A stretch of 64,000 bases of DNA from Streptomyces abyssomicinicus (GTDB lineage: Bacteria > Actinomycetota > Actinomycetes > Streptomycetales > Streptomycetaceae). Positions 40,186 to 48,873 of the stretch are shown in pieces. The position numbers and the translations under genes were made by a program. Within the stretch, counting starts at the first letter, position 1. Every line of letters begins with the position of its first letter. The notes beneath the pieces were generated by a model, which saw nothing but the letters and a program-made list of their open reading frames with translations, was not told where the DNA came from and made no database searches. The stretch covers positions 62,001 through 126,000 of the forward strand of contig NZ_BBZI01000015.1 in assembly GCF_008974245.1 (NCBI RefSeq). The letters are read 5' to 3'.

Positions 40186-41840
40186 CGACCACCGCCACCC
40201 GGGGCAGGCTGCGGAGCGACGCGGCGCGGCTCGGCCTGATGGCCGTGCCGGTCGCGTTCTTCGCGGTCTTCTTCGCCTACCCCGTCGTCGCCATCGTCCT
40301 GCGCGGACTGCGCGGCGAGGACGGGGTCTGGCGGCTCGCGGAGGCCGCGCGGACGCTGGCACGGCCGGAGGTACGCGACGTCCTCTGGTTCACGCTGTGG
40401 CAGGCGCTGGCCTCGACGGCGCTCACCCTGGTGATCGCGCTGCCCGCCGCCTACGTCTTCGCCCGGCTGCGGTTCCCGGGCCGGGAGCTGCTGCGGGCCG
40501 TCGTCACCGTGCCGTTCGTGCTGCCGACGGTGGTGGCCGGCGCCGCCTTCCTCGCGGTGATCGGCCGTGGCGGACTCTTCGACGAGCTGTGGGGCGTCCG
40601 GCTGGACGGCACCGTGTGGGCGATCCTGCTCGCGCACGTCTTCGTCAACTTCGCGGTGGTCGTGCGCACGGTCGGCGGGCTGTGGGCGCAGCTCGACCCG
40701 GGGCAGGAGGAGGCCGCCCGGATGCTGGGCGCCTCGCGCTTCGCCGCGTGGCGGACGGTGACCCTGCCGGCGCTGGGTCCGGCGATCGCCGCCGCGGCAC
40801 TGATGATCTTCCTGTTCACCTTCACCTCGTTCGGCATCGTGCAGGTGCTGGGCGGTCCCGGCGTCTCCACGCTGGAGACCGAGATCTACCGCAGGACCGC
40901 CGACCTGCTGGACCTCACCACCGCCGCCGTGCTCAGCCTGGTGCAGTTCGCCGCCGTCGGCGGGGTGCTCGCCGTGCACGCCTGGACGGTGCGGCGGCGG
41001 GAGGCCACGCTGCGGCTGGTCGATCCCGCCACCACCGCCCGCCCGCCGCGCGGCGCAGGGCAGTGGTTGCTGATCGCCGGGGTGCTGCTGGTGACGGCCG
41101 TGCTGATCGTGCTGCCGCCGGCGGTCCTGGTGCAGCGTTCCTTCTCGGCCGGGCTCGGCTACTACCGGGCGCTCACCGAGGAGGACGGCGGGGCCTTCCT
41201 GGCCGCGCCGGTCGAGGCGGTGGGGAACTCGCTGGAGTACGCGCTGGCCGCCACCGCGATCGCCGTGGTGATCGGCGGCCTGGCCGCGGCCGCGCTGGCC
41301 CGGCGGGACGCCGGACGGTGGGTGCGCGGGTTCGACGCGCTGCTGATGCTGCCGCTGGGCGTCTCCGCGGTGACCGTGGGCTTCGGCTTCCTGATCGCGC
41401 TGGACGAGCCGCCGCTGGACCTGCGGGCCACCTGGATCCTGGTCCCGCTGGCGCAGGCCCTGGTCGGCGTGCCGTTCGTGGTGCGGACCATGCTGCCGGT
41501 GCTGCGGGCCGTCGACCACCGGCTGCGGGAGGCCGCCGCCGTGCTCGGCGCCTCGCCGTGGCGGGTGTGGCGGGAGGTGGACCTGCCGATGGTGCGGCGG
41601 GCGCTGCTGATCGCCGCCGGGTTCGCCTTCGCCGTCTCACTGGGGGAGTTCGGGGCGACGGTGTTCATCGCGCGGCCCGACAACCCGACCCTTCCGGTCG
41701 CCGTGGCCAAGCTGATCGGGCGGCCCGGAGACCTCAACTACGGCCAGGCCATGGCCCTTTCGGTGATCTTGATGGTGGTGTGCGCGGTGGCGTTGCTGGT
41801 GCTGGAGCGGCTGCGCGGCGACCGGACGGGAGAGTTCTGA
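40182..41840 (+). CDS. thiP: Thiamine ABC transporter permease
   Basis: This 552-residue membrane protein has about 12 helices and two binding-protein-dependent permease domains. Each has the EAA loop (for example EEAARMLGASRFAAWRTVTLPAL near residue 180, and REAAAVLGASPWRVWREVDLPM near 455). The duplicated permease in one chain is the ThiP/FbpB pattern. The GTG at 40182 overlaps the thiB stop. It forms the channel with ThiQ. Confidence 0.93.
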   Translation: MTTTATRGRLRSDAARLGLMAVPVAFFAVFFAYPVVAIVLRGLRGEDGVWRLAEAARTLARPEVRDVLWFTLWQALASTALTLVIALPAAYVFARLRFPGRELLRAVVTVPFVLPTVVAGAAFLAVIGRGGLFDELWGVRLDGTVWAILLAHVFVNFAVVVRTVGGLWAQLDPGQEEAARMLGASRFAAWRTVTLPALGPAIAAAALMIFLFTFTSFGIVQVLGGPGVSTLETEIYRRTADLLDLTTAAVLSLVQFAAVGGVLAVHAWTVRRREATLRLVDPATTARPPRGAGQWLLIAGVLLVTAVLIVLPPAVLVQRSFSAGLGYYRALTEEDGGAFLAAPVEAVGNSLEYALAATAIAVVIGGLAAAALARRDAGRWVRGFDALLMLPLGVSAVTVGFGFLIALDEPPLDLRATWILVPLAQALVGVPFVVRTMLPVLRAVDHRLREAAAVLGASPWRVWREVDLPMVRRALLIAAGFAFAVSLGEFGATVFIARPDNPTLPVAVAKLIGRPGDLNYGQAMALSVILMVVCAVALLVLERLRGDRTGEF

Positions 41841-41842
41841 CG

Positions 41843-42910
41843 ATGCTGCTCAGCCTGGAGGGTGCGACGGTCCGGTTCGGCGGGGGTGCCGCCCTGGACG
41901 CGGTGGATCTGGCGGTCGCCGAGCACGAGATCGTCTGCGTGCTCGGCCCCAGCGGCAGCGGCAAGTCGACGTTGCTGCGCGCCGTCGCGGGGCTCCAGCC
42001 GACGGACGCCGGACGGGTGCTGCTGGACGGCCGCGACCAGGCGCGGGTTCCCGCACACCGGCGGGGCGTGGGCCTGATGTTCCAGGACCACCAGCTCTTC
42101 CCGCAGCGCGACGTGGCCGGGAACGTGGCGTTCGGGCTGCGGATGCGCGGCGTGGGCCGCGGTGAACAGGCCGAGCGGGTCGCGGAGTTGCTGGAACTGG
42201 TCGGTCTGCCCGGTGCCGGGCGGCGGGCCGTGGGCACGCTCTCCGGCGGCGAGCAGCAGCGCGTCGCCCTGGCCCGCGCGCTGGCGCCCAGCCCTCGGCT
42301 GCTGATGCTGGACGAGCCGCTCGGCCAGCTCGACCGCACCCTGCGGGAGCGGCTGGTCGTCGAACTACGCGACCTCTTCGGCAGGTTGGGGACCACGGTG
42401 CTGGCCGTCACGCACGACCAGGGCGAGGCCTTCGCGCTCGCCGACCGGGTGGTGGTGATGCGCGACGGGCGGATCGCCCAGTCCGGCACCCCCCTGGAGG
42501 TCTGGCAGCGGCCCGCGGACGCCTTCGTCGCCCGGTTCCTCGGCTTCGAGAACGTCGCGCGGGCGACGGTCACCGGGACGGTCGCGGACACCCCGTGGGG
42601 CAGGGCGCCGGTGCCCGAGGGCTCCGCGCAGGGCGAACGGACCGTGCTGGTGCGGCCGTCGGGCGTCCGGGTGGCGTCCGGGGACGCGTCCGGAGCCGGT
42701 GAGGGGACCGGGACCGGGGACGGGTCCGGGGGAGTGCTGCGGTGCCTGGTGGCGGGGCGTACCTTCCAGGGCGCCCAGGTCTCGCTGCGGCTGCGCCCCG
42801 AGGGGAGGGCGCCGGAGCTGGAGGCCGTGTGCCCGCTGCGGGACGCGCCCGCGCCGGGCGACACCGTGGGCGTCTCCTTCGACGCCGGGGAAATCGTGGT
42901 GCTGGACTGA
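41843..42910 (+). CDS. thiQ: Thiamine ABC transporter ATP-binding protein
   Basis: This 355-residue ATPase has Walker A GPSGSGKST (about 35-43), signature LSGGEQQR, Walker B LLMLDEPL and a C-terminal TOBE-like regulatory region (about 240-355). The C-terminal part contains a Gly/Ser/Thr-rich stretch (about 283-295) of repeat origin. It begins 2 bp after thiP. It powers import by the thiBPQ system. Confidence 0.92.
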   Translation: MLLSLEGATVRFGGGAALDAVDLAVAEHEIVCVLGPSGSGKSTLLRAVAGLQPTDAGRVLLDGRDQARVPAHRRGVGLMFQDHQLFPQRDVAGNVAFGLRMRGVGRGEQAERVAELLELVGLPGAGRRAVGTLSGGEQQRVALARALAPSPRLLMLDEPLGQLDRTLRERLVVELRDLFGRLGTTVLAVTHDQGEAFALADRVVVMRDGRIAQSGTPLEVWQRPADAFVARFLGFENVARATVTGTVADTPWGRAPVPEGSAQGERTVLVRPSGVRVASGDASGAGEGTGTGDGSGGVLRCLVAGRTFQGAQVSLRLRPEGRAPELEAVCPLRDAPAPGDTVGVSFDAGEIVVLD

Positions 42911-42921
42911 CCCGCAGGGCT

Positions 42922-42934
42922 TAGGGTGCGCGTG
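42922..42934 (+). promoter_or_regulatory. -10-like element of the mycothiol-dependent enzyme gene
   Basis: TAGGGT at 42922-42927 lies seven bases before ATG 42935. There is no ribosome binding site, so a leaderless mRNA is plausible. Confidence 0.45.
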
Positions 42935-43732
42935 ATGATCACTCTTACGTATGCGGACCACATCGCTCACACCGAGCGGCAGGTGACCCTGCTGAGGTCG
43001 CTCCTGACCTCGGACACCGACCTCACCGCGACGGTGCCCACCTGCCCGGACTGGACCCTGGAGGAGCTGGTCCGGCACGTCGGCGGAGCGCTGCGCTGGG
43101 CGGCGCTGCTGGTGTCGGAACGGGCCACCGGGAACATCCCCGACGAGCAGGTCCCGCTCCTCGACGGCCCGGCGGAGCGGGGCGACGCCGCGGCGCTGGA
43201 CACGTGGTTCGGGGAGTCCGGCCGGCTGCTGGCCGAGGCGCTGCGCGCGGCGGCGCCCGACACCCCGGTGTGGTCCTGGTACCAGGACCACACCGCCGGG
43301 TTCTGGGCCCGCCGGATGTGCAACGAGCTGGCCGTCCACCGCGCGGACGCGGCACTGGCCGCGGGCCGGCCCTACGAGGTGGCGCCGGAGGTGGCCGCCG
43401 ACACGATCGAGGAGTGGCTGGAGATCGTCCGGTTCGCACAGCAGGACCCGGACGACAAGGACGCCGCCGAACTCCGGCGCGGCGGGCTCACCCTCCACCT
43501 GCACGCCACCGACGCGCCCGCCGGGCTCGACGCCGAGTGGCTGATCGAGCTCGCCGACGGCGGTCTCGCCTGGCGCCGGGAGCACACCAAGGCCGACGTG
43601 GCGCTCCGCGGGCCGCTGGCCGAGGTCATGATGGCCTTCCACCGCCGGCAGGCGCCGGACGCGGGCGGGCTGGATGTGCTGGGCGACCGGCGGCTGCTGG
43701 ACTTCTGGCTGGAGCGCACCAAGTGGGGCTGA
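42935..43732 (+). CDS. Maleylpyruvate isomerase/mycothiol-dependent enzyme family protein
   Basis: This 265-residue protein of the MDMPI/DinB-like four-helix fold has CPDWTLEELVRHVGGALRW near residues 35-53, the conserved N-terminal metal/mycothiol region. MCNELAVHRADAALAAG near 131 supplies further His ligands. Family members use mycothiol as cofactor or act in thiol-dependent detoxification. The substrate is unknown. ATG 42935 is favoured by the upstream -10-like element; GTG 42926 is an alternative. It converges on a VOC gene. Confidence 0.82.
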   Translation: MITLTYADHIAHTERQVTLLRSLLTSDTDLTATVPTCPDWTLEELVRHVGGALRWAALLVSERATGNIPDEQVPLLDGPAERGDAAALDTWFGESGRLLAEALRAAAPDTPVWSWYQDHTAGFWARRMCNELAVHRADAALAAGRPYEVAPEVAADTIEEWLEIVRFAQQDPDDKDAAELRRGGLTLHLHATDAPAGLDAEWLIELADGGLAWRREHTKADVALRGPLAEVMMAFHRRQAPDAGGLDVLGDRRLLDFWLERTKWG

Positions 43733-43777
43733 CCGGCCCGGCCACCGCCCCGCGCTGACCGGCCCACCGCCGGTCCC

Positions 43778-43818
43778 GCGCCGGCCGGACCTGCGCCGGC
43801 CGGCCCCGCGCCGGCCGG
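43778..43818. repeat. Three 15-bp-spaced GC repeats between convergent genes
   Basis: GCGCCGGCCGG occurs at 43778, 43793 and 43808 within a gene-free 152-bp gap. Copies can pair with each other to form hairpins, so the region may terminate both convergent transcripts. Confidence 0.6.
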
Positions 43819-43884
43819 TCCGCCCGCCGAAGCGGGCCGGCGGGACCCCGCCGACGGGTCCGGCGCGGTCCCGCCCGGCGGTGC

Positions 43885-44292
43885 TCAGCCCTCGATGGTC
43901 GCCGGGTCCATCCAGGCGACCTCGAAGGTGTGACCGTCGAGGTCCTCGAAGGCACGGCCGTACATGAAGCCCAGGTCCTGCTTCTCGCGCGGCTCGACCG
44001 CGCCCAGGGCGAGTGCCCGGTCGACCAGCTCGTCGACCTTCTCGCGGCTCTCGGCGCTCAGCGCGACCAGCACCTCGCTGGTCCGGGTGGAGTCGGCGAT
44101 CTCCTTGGTGGTGAACTGCGCGTACTTCTCGTGCGAGAGCAGCATCACGATGATGTGTTCGGAGATGACCACCGAAGCGGTGGTCTCGTCGGAGAACTGC
44201 GGGTTGATGGTGTAGCCGAGTTCGCTGAAGAACTTCTTCGAGGCGTCGATGTCGCGGACGGGCAGGTTCACGAAGATCATCTGCTGGTACAT
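43885..44292 (-). CDS. VOC (glyoxalase/bleomycin-resistance fold) family protein
   Basis: This 135-residue protein, MYQQMIFVNLPVRDIDASKKFF, has two beta-alpha-beta modules of the vicinal-oxygen-chelate fold and a C-terminal DLDGHTFEVAWMD segment with a usual metal ligand (Glu). The family includes glyoxalases, dioxygenases and resistance proteins; which applies is unknown. AAGAAGG lies about 8 nt before the ATG at 44292. It has its own 5' region after the ABC operon terminator. Confidence 0.88.
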   Translation of the reverse strand: MYQQMIFVNLPVRDIDASKKFFSELGYTINPQFSDETTASVVISEHIIVMLLSHEKYAQFTTKEIADSTRTSEVLVALSAESREKVDELVDRALALGAVEPREKQDLGFMYGRAFEDLDGHTFEVAWMDPATIEG

Positions 44293-44348
44293 GGGAAGCC
44301 TTCTTCCGTACGTCGTTCGAACGTGGTGCGGATGTAGGGAAGACCGCC

Positions 44349-44385
44349 GAAGGGCGCCGAACTCATCGCGGTTCCGGCGCCCTTC
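44349..44385 (-). terminator. Terminator of the ABC export operon
   Basis: An 11-bp stem, GAAGGGCGCCG/CGGCGCCCTTC, with a 15-nt loop lies 36 bp past the permease stop and before the VOC gene. Confidence 0.65.
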
Positions 44386-44420
44386 TTCGACGGGTTGCCC
44401 ACCCGCCGCGATCAGTGGTG

Positions 44421-45797
44421 TCAGCCGCCCGGGGTGAGGGAGGCCAGCTCGGCCACCGTCACGGTGAGCGGTCCGAAGACGGCGAGCAGGACGCCCGCGC
44501 GCAGGGCGGCGCAGGCGCGCAGGGTGGTGGCCGGGGCGCCGACCCGCAGCAGCGCGAGCATGGTGTCGGCGCGCAGCTGCCGCACCTCGATCCCGGCCGT
44601 GACCAGGGTGGCCGCCGCGCAGCCGGCCACCAGGACGGCGCCCAGCACACCCAGCGGGCCGAGGACCGGACCGCCCAGGTCGTACCGGAGGACCAGCGCG
44701 TAGGCCAGCGCGGCGACCGCCGCGACCACGCCCAGCGGGCGGCCGATGCGCGAGGCCTCCGCCATCAGCACCCGCCCCGCCAGCAGCCGGACCGCGCCCG
44801 GCCGGACGGCCTGGAGGGCCCTGCCGCACAGGTGGGTCAGGCCCGGCCCGATCAGCGCCAGCCCCAGCGCGGCCAGCGCCCATCCGGCGAGCAGACCCGC
44901 GGGAACCAGCGACAGGTCGGGGGTGAGGGCGACGCCCGCACGGTTCGCGTAGCCGGCGACGCCCAGACCGGTGACCAGGACGGCGACACCCCAGGGCAAC
45001 CCGTCGGGGACGGCGGTGAGCCGCGCCGGTGCGGCACCGGCGACCGGAGCCGTGGCCGGGGCGGTCGCCGTGGCGGTGCCGGTGGTGGTGCCGGCGGTGG
45101 CGGTGTCGGCGTCCAAGCCGGTGTCCGTGACGACATCGGTGACCACATCGGTGACGACGTCGGTGTCGACCCCGGTGCCGACGCCGGTGGCGGGGGCCGT
45201 CCTGCCCCCGGCACCCGTGTCCGCGTCGTGTTCCCGGCGGCGGGCGTCGGCGATGTGGCGGCGGGCCGCACCGCGCAGGCCGCCCGCCTCCCGGGGGCGC
45301 AGGGCCAGCGCGGTCGCCGCGGAGGCGATCAGCGGGACCAGGGTGAGCAGGGTGAGGGCGGCCGGAAGCGGCAGGGGCCGGCCGGCCGCGAGAAGCGCGG
45401 CCGCCCCGCCGTCGAACGGCATCCCGGTGAGGTCGCCGCGCAGGTGGAGGAAGAACAGCAGCGCCAGGAGCGAACCGAGGAGGCAGCTGAGCGCCGTGGT
45501 GACCGCGGAGACGGCCATCAGACGGCCGGGACCGAGGCCGATCGCCGACAGCCCCGGCCGTGGACGGGTCCCCGGATCGGTGCGGGCCACCGCCACGGCG
45601 AAGTAGACGGTGGCGGCCAGCGGCGCGGCGCACCAGGCCAGGCGGACGGTGGCGGCGCCCGGGGCCTCGGGGTGGGCCAGGGCGTGGCCGAGGGAGGACA
45701 GCAGCAGGAACCCGGTGCCGCCGGAGGCCGCCGCGACCATCAGCCGGCGGAGCTGGACGGCGGTGCCGGAGCGGCGGCCTAGACGGAGAGCGAGCAC
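44421..45797 (-). CDS. ABC transporter permease (FtsX/MacB-like)
   Basis: This 458-residue membrane protein has about 10 hydrophobic segments in two halves, joined by a long low-complexity linker at about residues 180-245 rich in Thr/Asp/Val/Ala (TDVVTDVVTDVVTDTG). It pairs with the ATPase whose gene it overlaps by 19 bp. The substrate is unknown; an export role is inferred from the ATPase type. The GTG at 45797 is the only start compatible with the overlap. Confidence 0.8.
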   Translation of the reverse strand: MLALRLGRRSGTAVQLRRLMVAAASGGTGFLLLSSLGHALAHPEAPGAATVRLAWCAAPLAATVYFAVAVARTDPGTRPRPGLSAIGLGPGRLMAVSAVTTALSCLLGSLLALLFFLHLRGDLTGMPFDGGAAALLAAGRPLPLPAALTLLTLVPLIASAATALALRPREAGGLRGAARRHIADARRREHDADTGAGGRTAPATGVGTGVDTDVVTDVVTDVVTDTGLDADTATAGTTTGTATATAPATAPVAGAAPARLTAVPDGLPWGVAVLVTGLGVAGYANRAGVALTPDLSLVPAGLLAGWALAALGLALIGPGLTHLCGRALQAVRPGAVRLLAGRVLMAEASRIGRPLGVVAAVAALAYALVLRYDLGGPVLGPLGVLGAVLVAGCAAATLVTAGIEVRQLRADTMLALLRVGAPATTLRACAALRAGVLLAVFGPLTVTVAELASLTPGG

Positions 45798-46528
45798 GCG
45801 GCGCGCCCCTCCGTGCCGGCAGCCGGGGGCAGCTGCGCGTTGCTGACGCGGCGTCCGTCGAGGAGATGGACGACGCGGTCGGCCAGGGCGGCCGCCTCCA
45901 GGTCGCCGGTGGCCAGCACCACCGTGATGTCGTGCGAGCGGGCCGCGGCCATCAGGGTCCGCAGCACGTGTACCCGGTCGGCGCGGTGCAGGGGGGCGGT
46001 GGGCTCGTCGGCGAACAGCACGGTGGGCGACGGCGCGAGAGCACGGGCGATCGCCACCCGCTGGCGCTGCGCCTGGTCGAGCTCGAGGGGGTTCCGGCGG
46101 GCGACGGAGCCGACGTCGAGGCGTTCCAGCCAGTCGACGGCCCGCTCCTTCGCCCGGCGGCGGCCCATGCCGCGCAGCATCAGCGGCAGGGCGGCGTTCT
46201 CCCAGACGTTCAGCTCCGCGACGAGCCCGGGCTCGGGGCCGACCCAGGCGAACCGCTCGCGGCGCAGGCGTTCGCGGCCCAGCGGGCCCAAGGTGTGCAC
46301 GGGCGTGTTGTTGAACCAGACCTCCCCCTTGGTCGGCGTCAGCGTGCCCGACAGGCAGCGCAGCAAGGTCGTCTTGCCGCTGCCGCGGGGGCCGCCGACG
46401 GCGAGGATCTCGCCGTCCCCGACACCCAGCGACACGCCGTTCAGCCCGGGCGTGCGGTCGCGATGCGTGAAGTGCAGGGCACGGGCCCAGAGCACGTCGT
46501 TGTCCGGCGGGGCCTCCACGGGCGTCAC
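45779..46528 (-). CDS. ABC transporter ATP-binding protein (LolD/MacB-like) with divergent signature motif
   Basis: This 249-residue ATPase has Walker A GGPRGSGKTT (about 45-54) and Walker B TVLFADEPTAPL. The usual LSGGQ signature reads LELDQAQRQR, so its first four residues are altered while QxQR is kept. That may weaken ATP hydrolysis or reflect a regulatory role. GTG 46528 opens the frame; GTG 46519 with GAGG 8 nt upstream is an alternative. It is coupled to the permease gene. Confidence 0.85.
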   Translation of the reverse strand: MTPVEAPPDNDVLWARALHFTHRDRTPGLNGVSLGVGDGEILAVGGPRGSGKTTLLRCLSGTLTPTKGEVWFNNTPVHTLGPLGRERLRRERFAWVGPEPGLVAELNVWENAALPLMLRGMGRRRAKERAVDWLERLDVGSVARRNPLELDQAQRQRVAIARALAPSPTVLFADEPTAPLHRADRVHVLRTLMAAARSHDITVVLATGDLEAAALADRVVHLLDGRRVSNAQLPPAAGTEGRAACSLSV

Positions 46529-46733
46529 CTCGGTTCAGATCGCGTTTTCATCCTGCGTGTCCCCCGTCCGGGGGAACGAAGGCAGACCCGATCGGTCACT
46601 GGGCACGCTAGGTAGAACCGGGCGGCGGCCGTGCGAGGCCGCGGCCTGCGAGTGCCGTGTCTCACCCGTCCGGCCCCGGGCGGCGACGGATTTGTCACAC
46701 GGTCAGCTCATCCGCCTGGGATGGGGAGCTGGT

Positions 46734-46767
46734 GGGCCGGGCGGAGAGGTGAGGGGCCGCCCGGCCC
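46734..46767 (-). terminator. Terminator of the aminotransferase gene
   Basis: An 11-bp stem, GGGCCGGGCGG/CCGCCCGGCCC, with a 12-nt loop lies 20 bp past the aminotransferase stop. Confidence 0.6.
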
Positions 46768-46786
46768 GGCCGCGGGGGGACCGGCG

Positions 46787-48166
46787 TCAGAGCTTGGTCC
46801 ATGCCTCCGTGAGCGTCGCGCGGAGGATCTGCTCGATCTCGTCGAAGGTGCCCTGGTCCGAGATCAGCGGCGGCGCCAGCTGGACCACCGGGTCGCCGCG
46901 GTCGTCGGCCCGGCAGTAGAGGCCGTTCTCGAAGAGCTTCTTCGAGACGAACCCGTAGAGGATCCGCTCGGTCTCCTCCGCGTCGAAGGTCTCCTTGGTG
47001 TTCTTGTCCTTGACCAACTCGATCCCGTAGAAGAACCCGTTGCCGCGCACGTCGCCCACGATCGGCAGGTCGTGCAGCCTGCGCAGTGTGCCGAGGAACG
47101 CCGCCTCGTGGTCCAGCACGTGCTGGTTGAGCTTCTCCGACTCGAAGATGTCCAGGTTGGCCATCGCCACCGCCGCGGAGACCGGGTGGCCGCCGAAGGT
47201 GTAGCCGTGCAGGAAGACGTTGTCGCCCCGGTAGAACGGCTCGGCGATCCGGTCCGAGACGATGCAGGCTCCTATCGGGGAGTAGCCCGAGGTCATCCCC
47301 TTGGCGCAGGTGATCATGTCCGGCTGGTAGCCGAACTTCTCGCAGCCGAACATGGTGCCCAGGCGGCCGAAGGCGCAGATGACCTCGTCGGACACGAGCA
47401 GCACGTCGTAGGTGTCGCAGATCTCGCGGACCCGTCGGAAGTACCCGGGCGGCGGCGGGAAGCAGCCGCCCGCGTTCTGCACCGGCTCCAGGAAGACCGC
47501 GGCGACCGTGTCGGGGCCCTCGAAGAGGATCTGCTGCTCGATCTGGTCGGCGGCCCAGCGGCCGAACGCCTCCGGGTCGTCGCCGTGGACGGGGGCGCGG
47601 TAGATGTTGGTGTTGGACACCTTGTGCGCGCCCGGCACCAGCGGCTCGAACGGCGCCTTCAGGGCGGGCAGCCCGGTGATCGAGAGGGCGCCCTGCGGGG
47701 TGCCGTGGTAGGCGGTGGCGCGGGAGATCACCTTGTACTTGGTGGGCTTCCCGGTCAGCTTGAAGTACTGCTTGGCCAGCTTCCAGGCGGTCTCCACCGC
47801 CTCCCCGCCGCCGGTGGTGAAGAAGACCTTGTTCAGGTCGCCCGGGGCGTGGTGCGCCAGCCGCTCGGCCAGCTCGACCGCCTTCGGGTGGGCGTAGGAC
47901 CAGACGGGGAAGAACGCCAGCTCCCGCGCCTGCCGGGCCGCGGTCTCGGCCAGCTCGGCGCGGCCGTGGCCCGCCTGGACCACGAACAGGCCCGCGAGGC
48001 CGTCCAGGTACCGCTTTCCGGTGTCGTCGTAGATGTGGACGCCCTCGCCCCGCACGATCGTCGGCACGGGAGCGTTCTCGTACGACGACATGCGGGTGAA
48101 GTGCATCCAGAGATGGTCGTAGGCGGACCTGCTCCGATCGTTGCTGCTGGGATCCTGGCTGTTCAC
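46787..48166 (-). CDS. Class III PLP-dependent aminotransferase (polyamine/aspartate aminotransferase family)
   Basis: This 459-residue enzyme has the omega-aminotransferase motifs FTTGGGEAVETAWKLAK (about residue 115), LLVSDEVICAFGR near 265 and the PLP lysine in MITCAKGMTSGYSP (about 296). It is next to an Lrp regulator and near an aminobutyraldehyde-type dehydrogenase, so a putrescine or related diamine aminotransferase role is plausible. The GTG at 48166 is chosen; the open frame continues into the lrp gene without similarity. Confidence 0.87.
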   Translation of the reverse strand: MNSQDPSSNDRSRSAYDHLWMHFTRMSSYENAPVPTIVRGEGVHIYDDTGKRYLDGLAGLFVVQAGHGRAELAETAARQARELAFFPVWSYAHPKAVELAERLAHHAPGDLNKVFFTTGGGEAVETAWKLAKQYFKLTGKPTKYKVISRATAYHGTPQGALSITGLPALKAPFEPLVPGAHKVSNTNIYRAPVHGDDPEAFGRWAADQIEQQILFEGPDTVAAVFLEPVQNAGGCFPPPPGYFRRVREICDTYDVLLVSDEVICAFGRLGTMFGCEKFGYQPDMITCAKGMTSGYSPIGACIVSDRIAEPFYRGDNVFLHGYTFGGHPVSAAVAMANLDIFESEKLNQHVLDHEAAFLGTLRRLHDLPIVGDVRGNGFFYGIELVKDKNTKETFDAEETERILYGFVSKKLFENGLYCRADDRGDPVVQLAPPLISDQGTFDEIEQILRATLTEAWTKL

Positions 48167-48168
48167 GG

Positions 48169-48651
48169 TTATCGCGTTCCCCACATGTATGTCTGCTTCT
48201 TGAGCTTGAGGTAGACGAAACTCTCGGTGGAGCGCACTCCGGGGACGGCGCGTATCCGGCGGTTGATCACTTCGAGCATGTGGTCGTCGTCCTCGCAGAC
48301 GATCTCCACGATCAGGTCGAAGGAGCCCGCGGTCATCACCACGTACTCGGCCTCGTCCATGGCGCCGACCGCCTCGGCCACCGCCTCCACGTCGCCCTCG
48401 ACGTGGACGCCGACCATGGCCTGACGGCGGAACCCCACGGTGAGCGGGTCGGTCACCGCCACGATCTGCATCACGCCTTGGTCCAGCAGCTTCTGCACCC
48501 GCTGCCGCACGGCCGCCTCGGAGAGGCCCACCGCCTTGCCGATCGCGGCGTACGGGCGCCTGCCGTCCTCCTGGAGCTGCTCGATGATCGCGAGGGAGAC
48601 GGAGTCCAGGTGCGGGGCGCCGTTGCTCGGGTCTGCGTTTCGACTGGCCAC
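48169..48651 (-). CDS. Lrp/AsnC family transcriptional regulator
   Basis: This 160-residue protein has an N-terminal AsnC helix-turn-helix (LDSVSLAIIEQLQEDGRRPY then IGKAVGLSEAAVRQRVQ) and an effector domain (VGVHVEGDVEAVAEAVGAM). It lies 2 bp upstream of the aminotransferase and is transcribed with it. It is divergent from the dehydrogenase gene and probably controls both. The GTG at 48651 is taken; a TTG at 48687 would add 12 residues. Confidence 0.88.
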   Translation of the reverse strand: MASRNADPSNGAPHLDSVSLAIIEQLQEDGRRPYAAIGKAVGLSEAAVRQRVQKLLDQGVMQIVAVTDPLTVGFRRQAMVGVHVEGDVEAVAEAVGAMDEAEYVVMTAGSFDLIVEIVCEDDDHMLEVINRRIRAVPGVRSTESFVYLKLKKQTYMWGTR

Positions 48652-48699
48652 GCCGCCACTCTGCACGACCGATCGGTTGTCCGGCAAGAGCGAATCGAT

Positions 48700-48737
48700 G
48701 AAATCCGTCGTCCGTCAGCCATTCGGCTGCGGATTTC
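48700..48737. promoter_or_regulatory. Dyad-symmetric site in the lrp-dehydrogenase divergent region
   Basis: GAAATCCG (48700-48707) and CGGATTTC (48730-48737) are perfect inverted arms. AGCC/GGCT (48717-48720, 48725-48728) forms an inner dyad around the same centre. This is a good candidate binding site for the adjacent Lrp regulator. Confidence 0.55.
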
Positions 48738-48783
48738 GCAGGAAACACCGGGGTGGGGGTGTCGTAAACGCCGGTGCCCGGAC

Positions 48784-48789
48784 TAGGGT
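48784..48789 (+). promoter_or_regulatory. -10-like element of the dehydrogenase gene
   Basis: TAGGGT in ACTAGGGTGGGC lies 85 bp before the GTG at 48874. CGTCTC/GAGACG (about 48791-48808) forms a small hairpin at the start of the predicted leader. Confidence 0.45.
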
Positions 48790-48873
48790 GGGCGTCTCAA
48801 GTAACGAGACGTTCCGCACGGCGCCCGTGGGGGACGCCCGTACAGGACACCCGCACTGATCAGGAGGCCGGCA

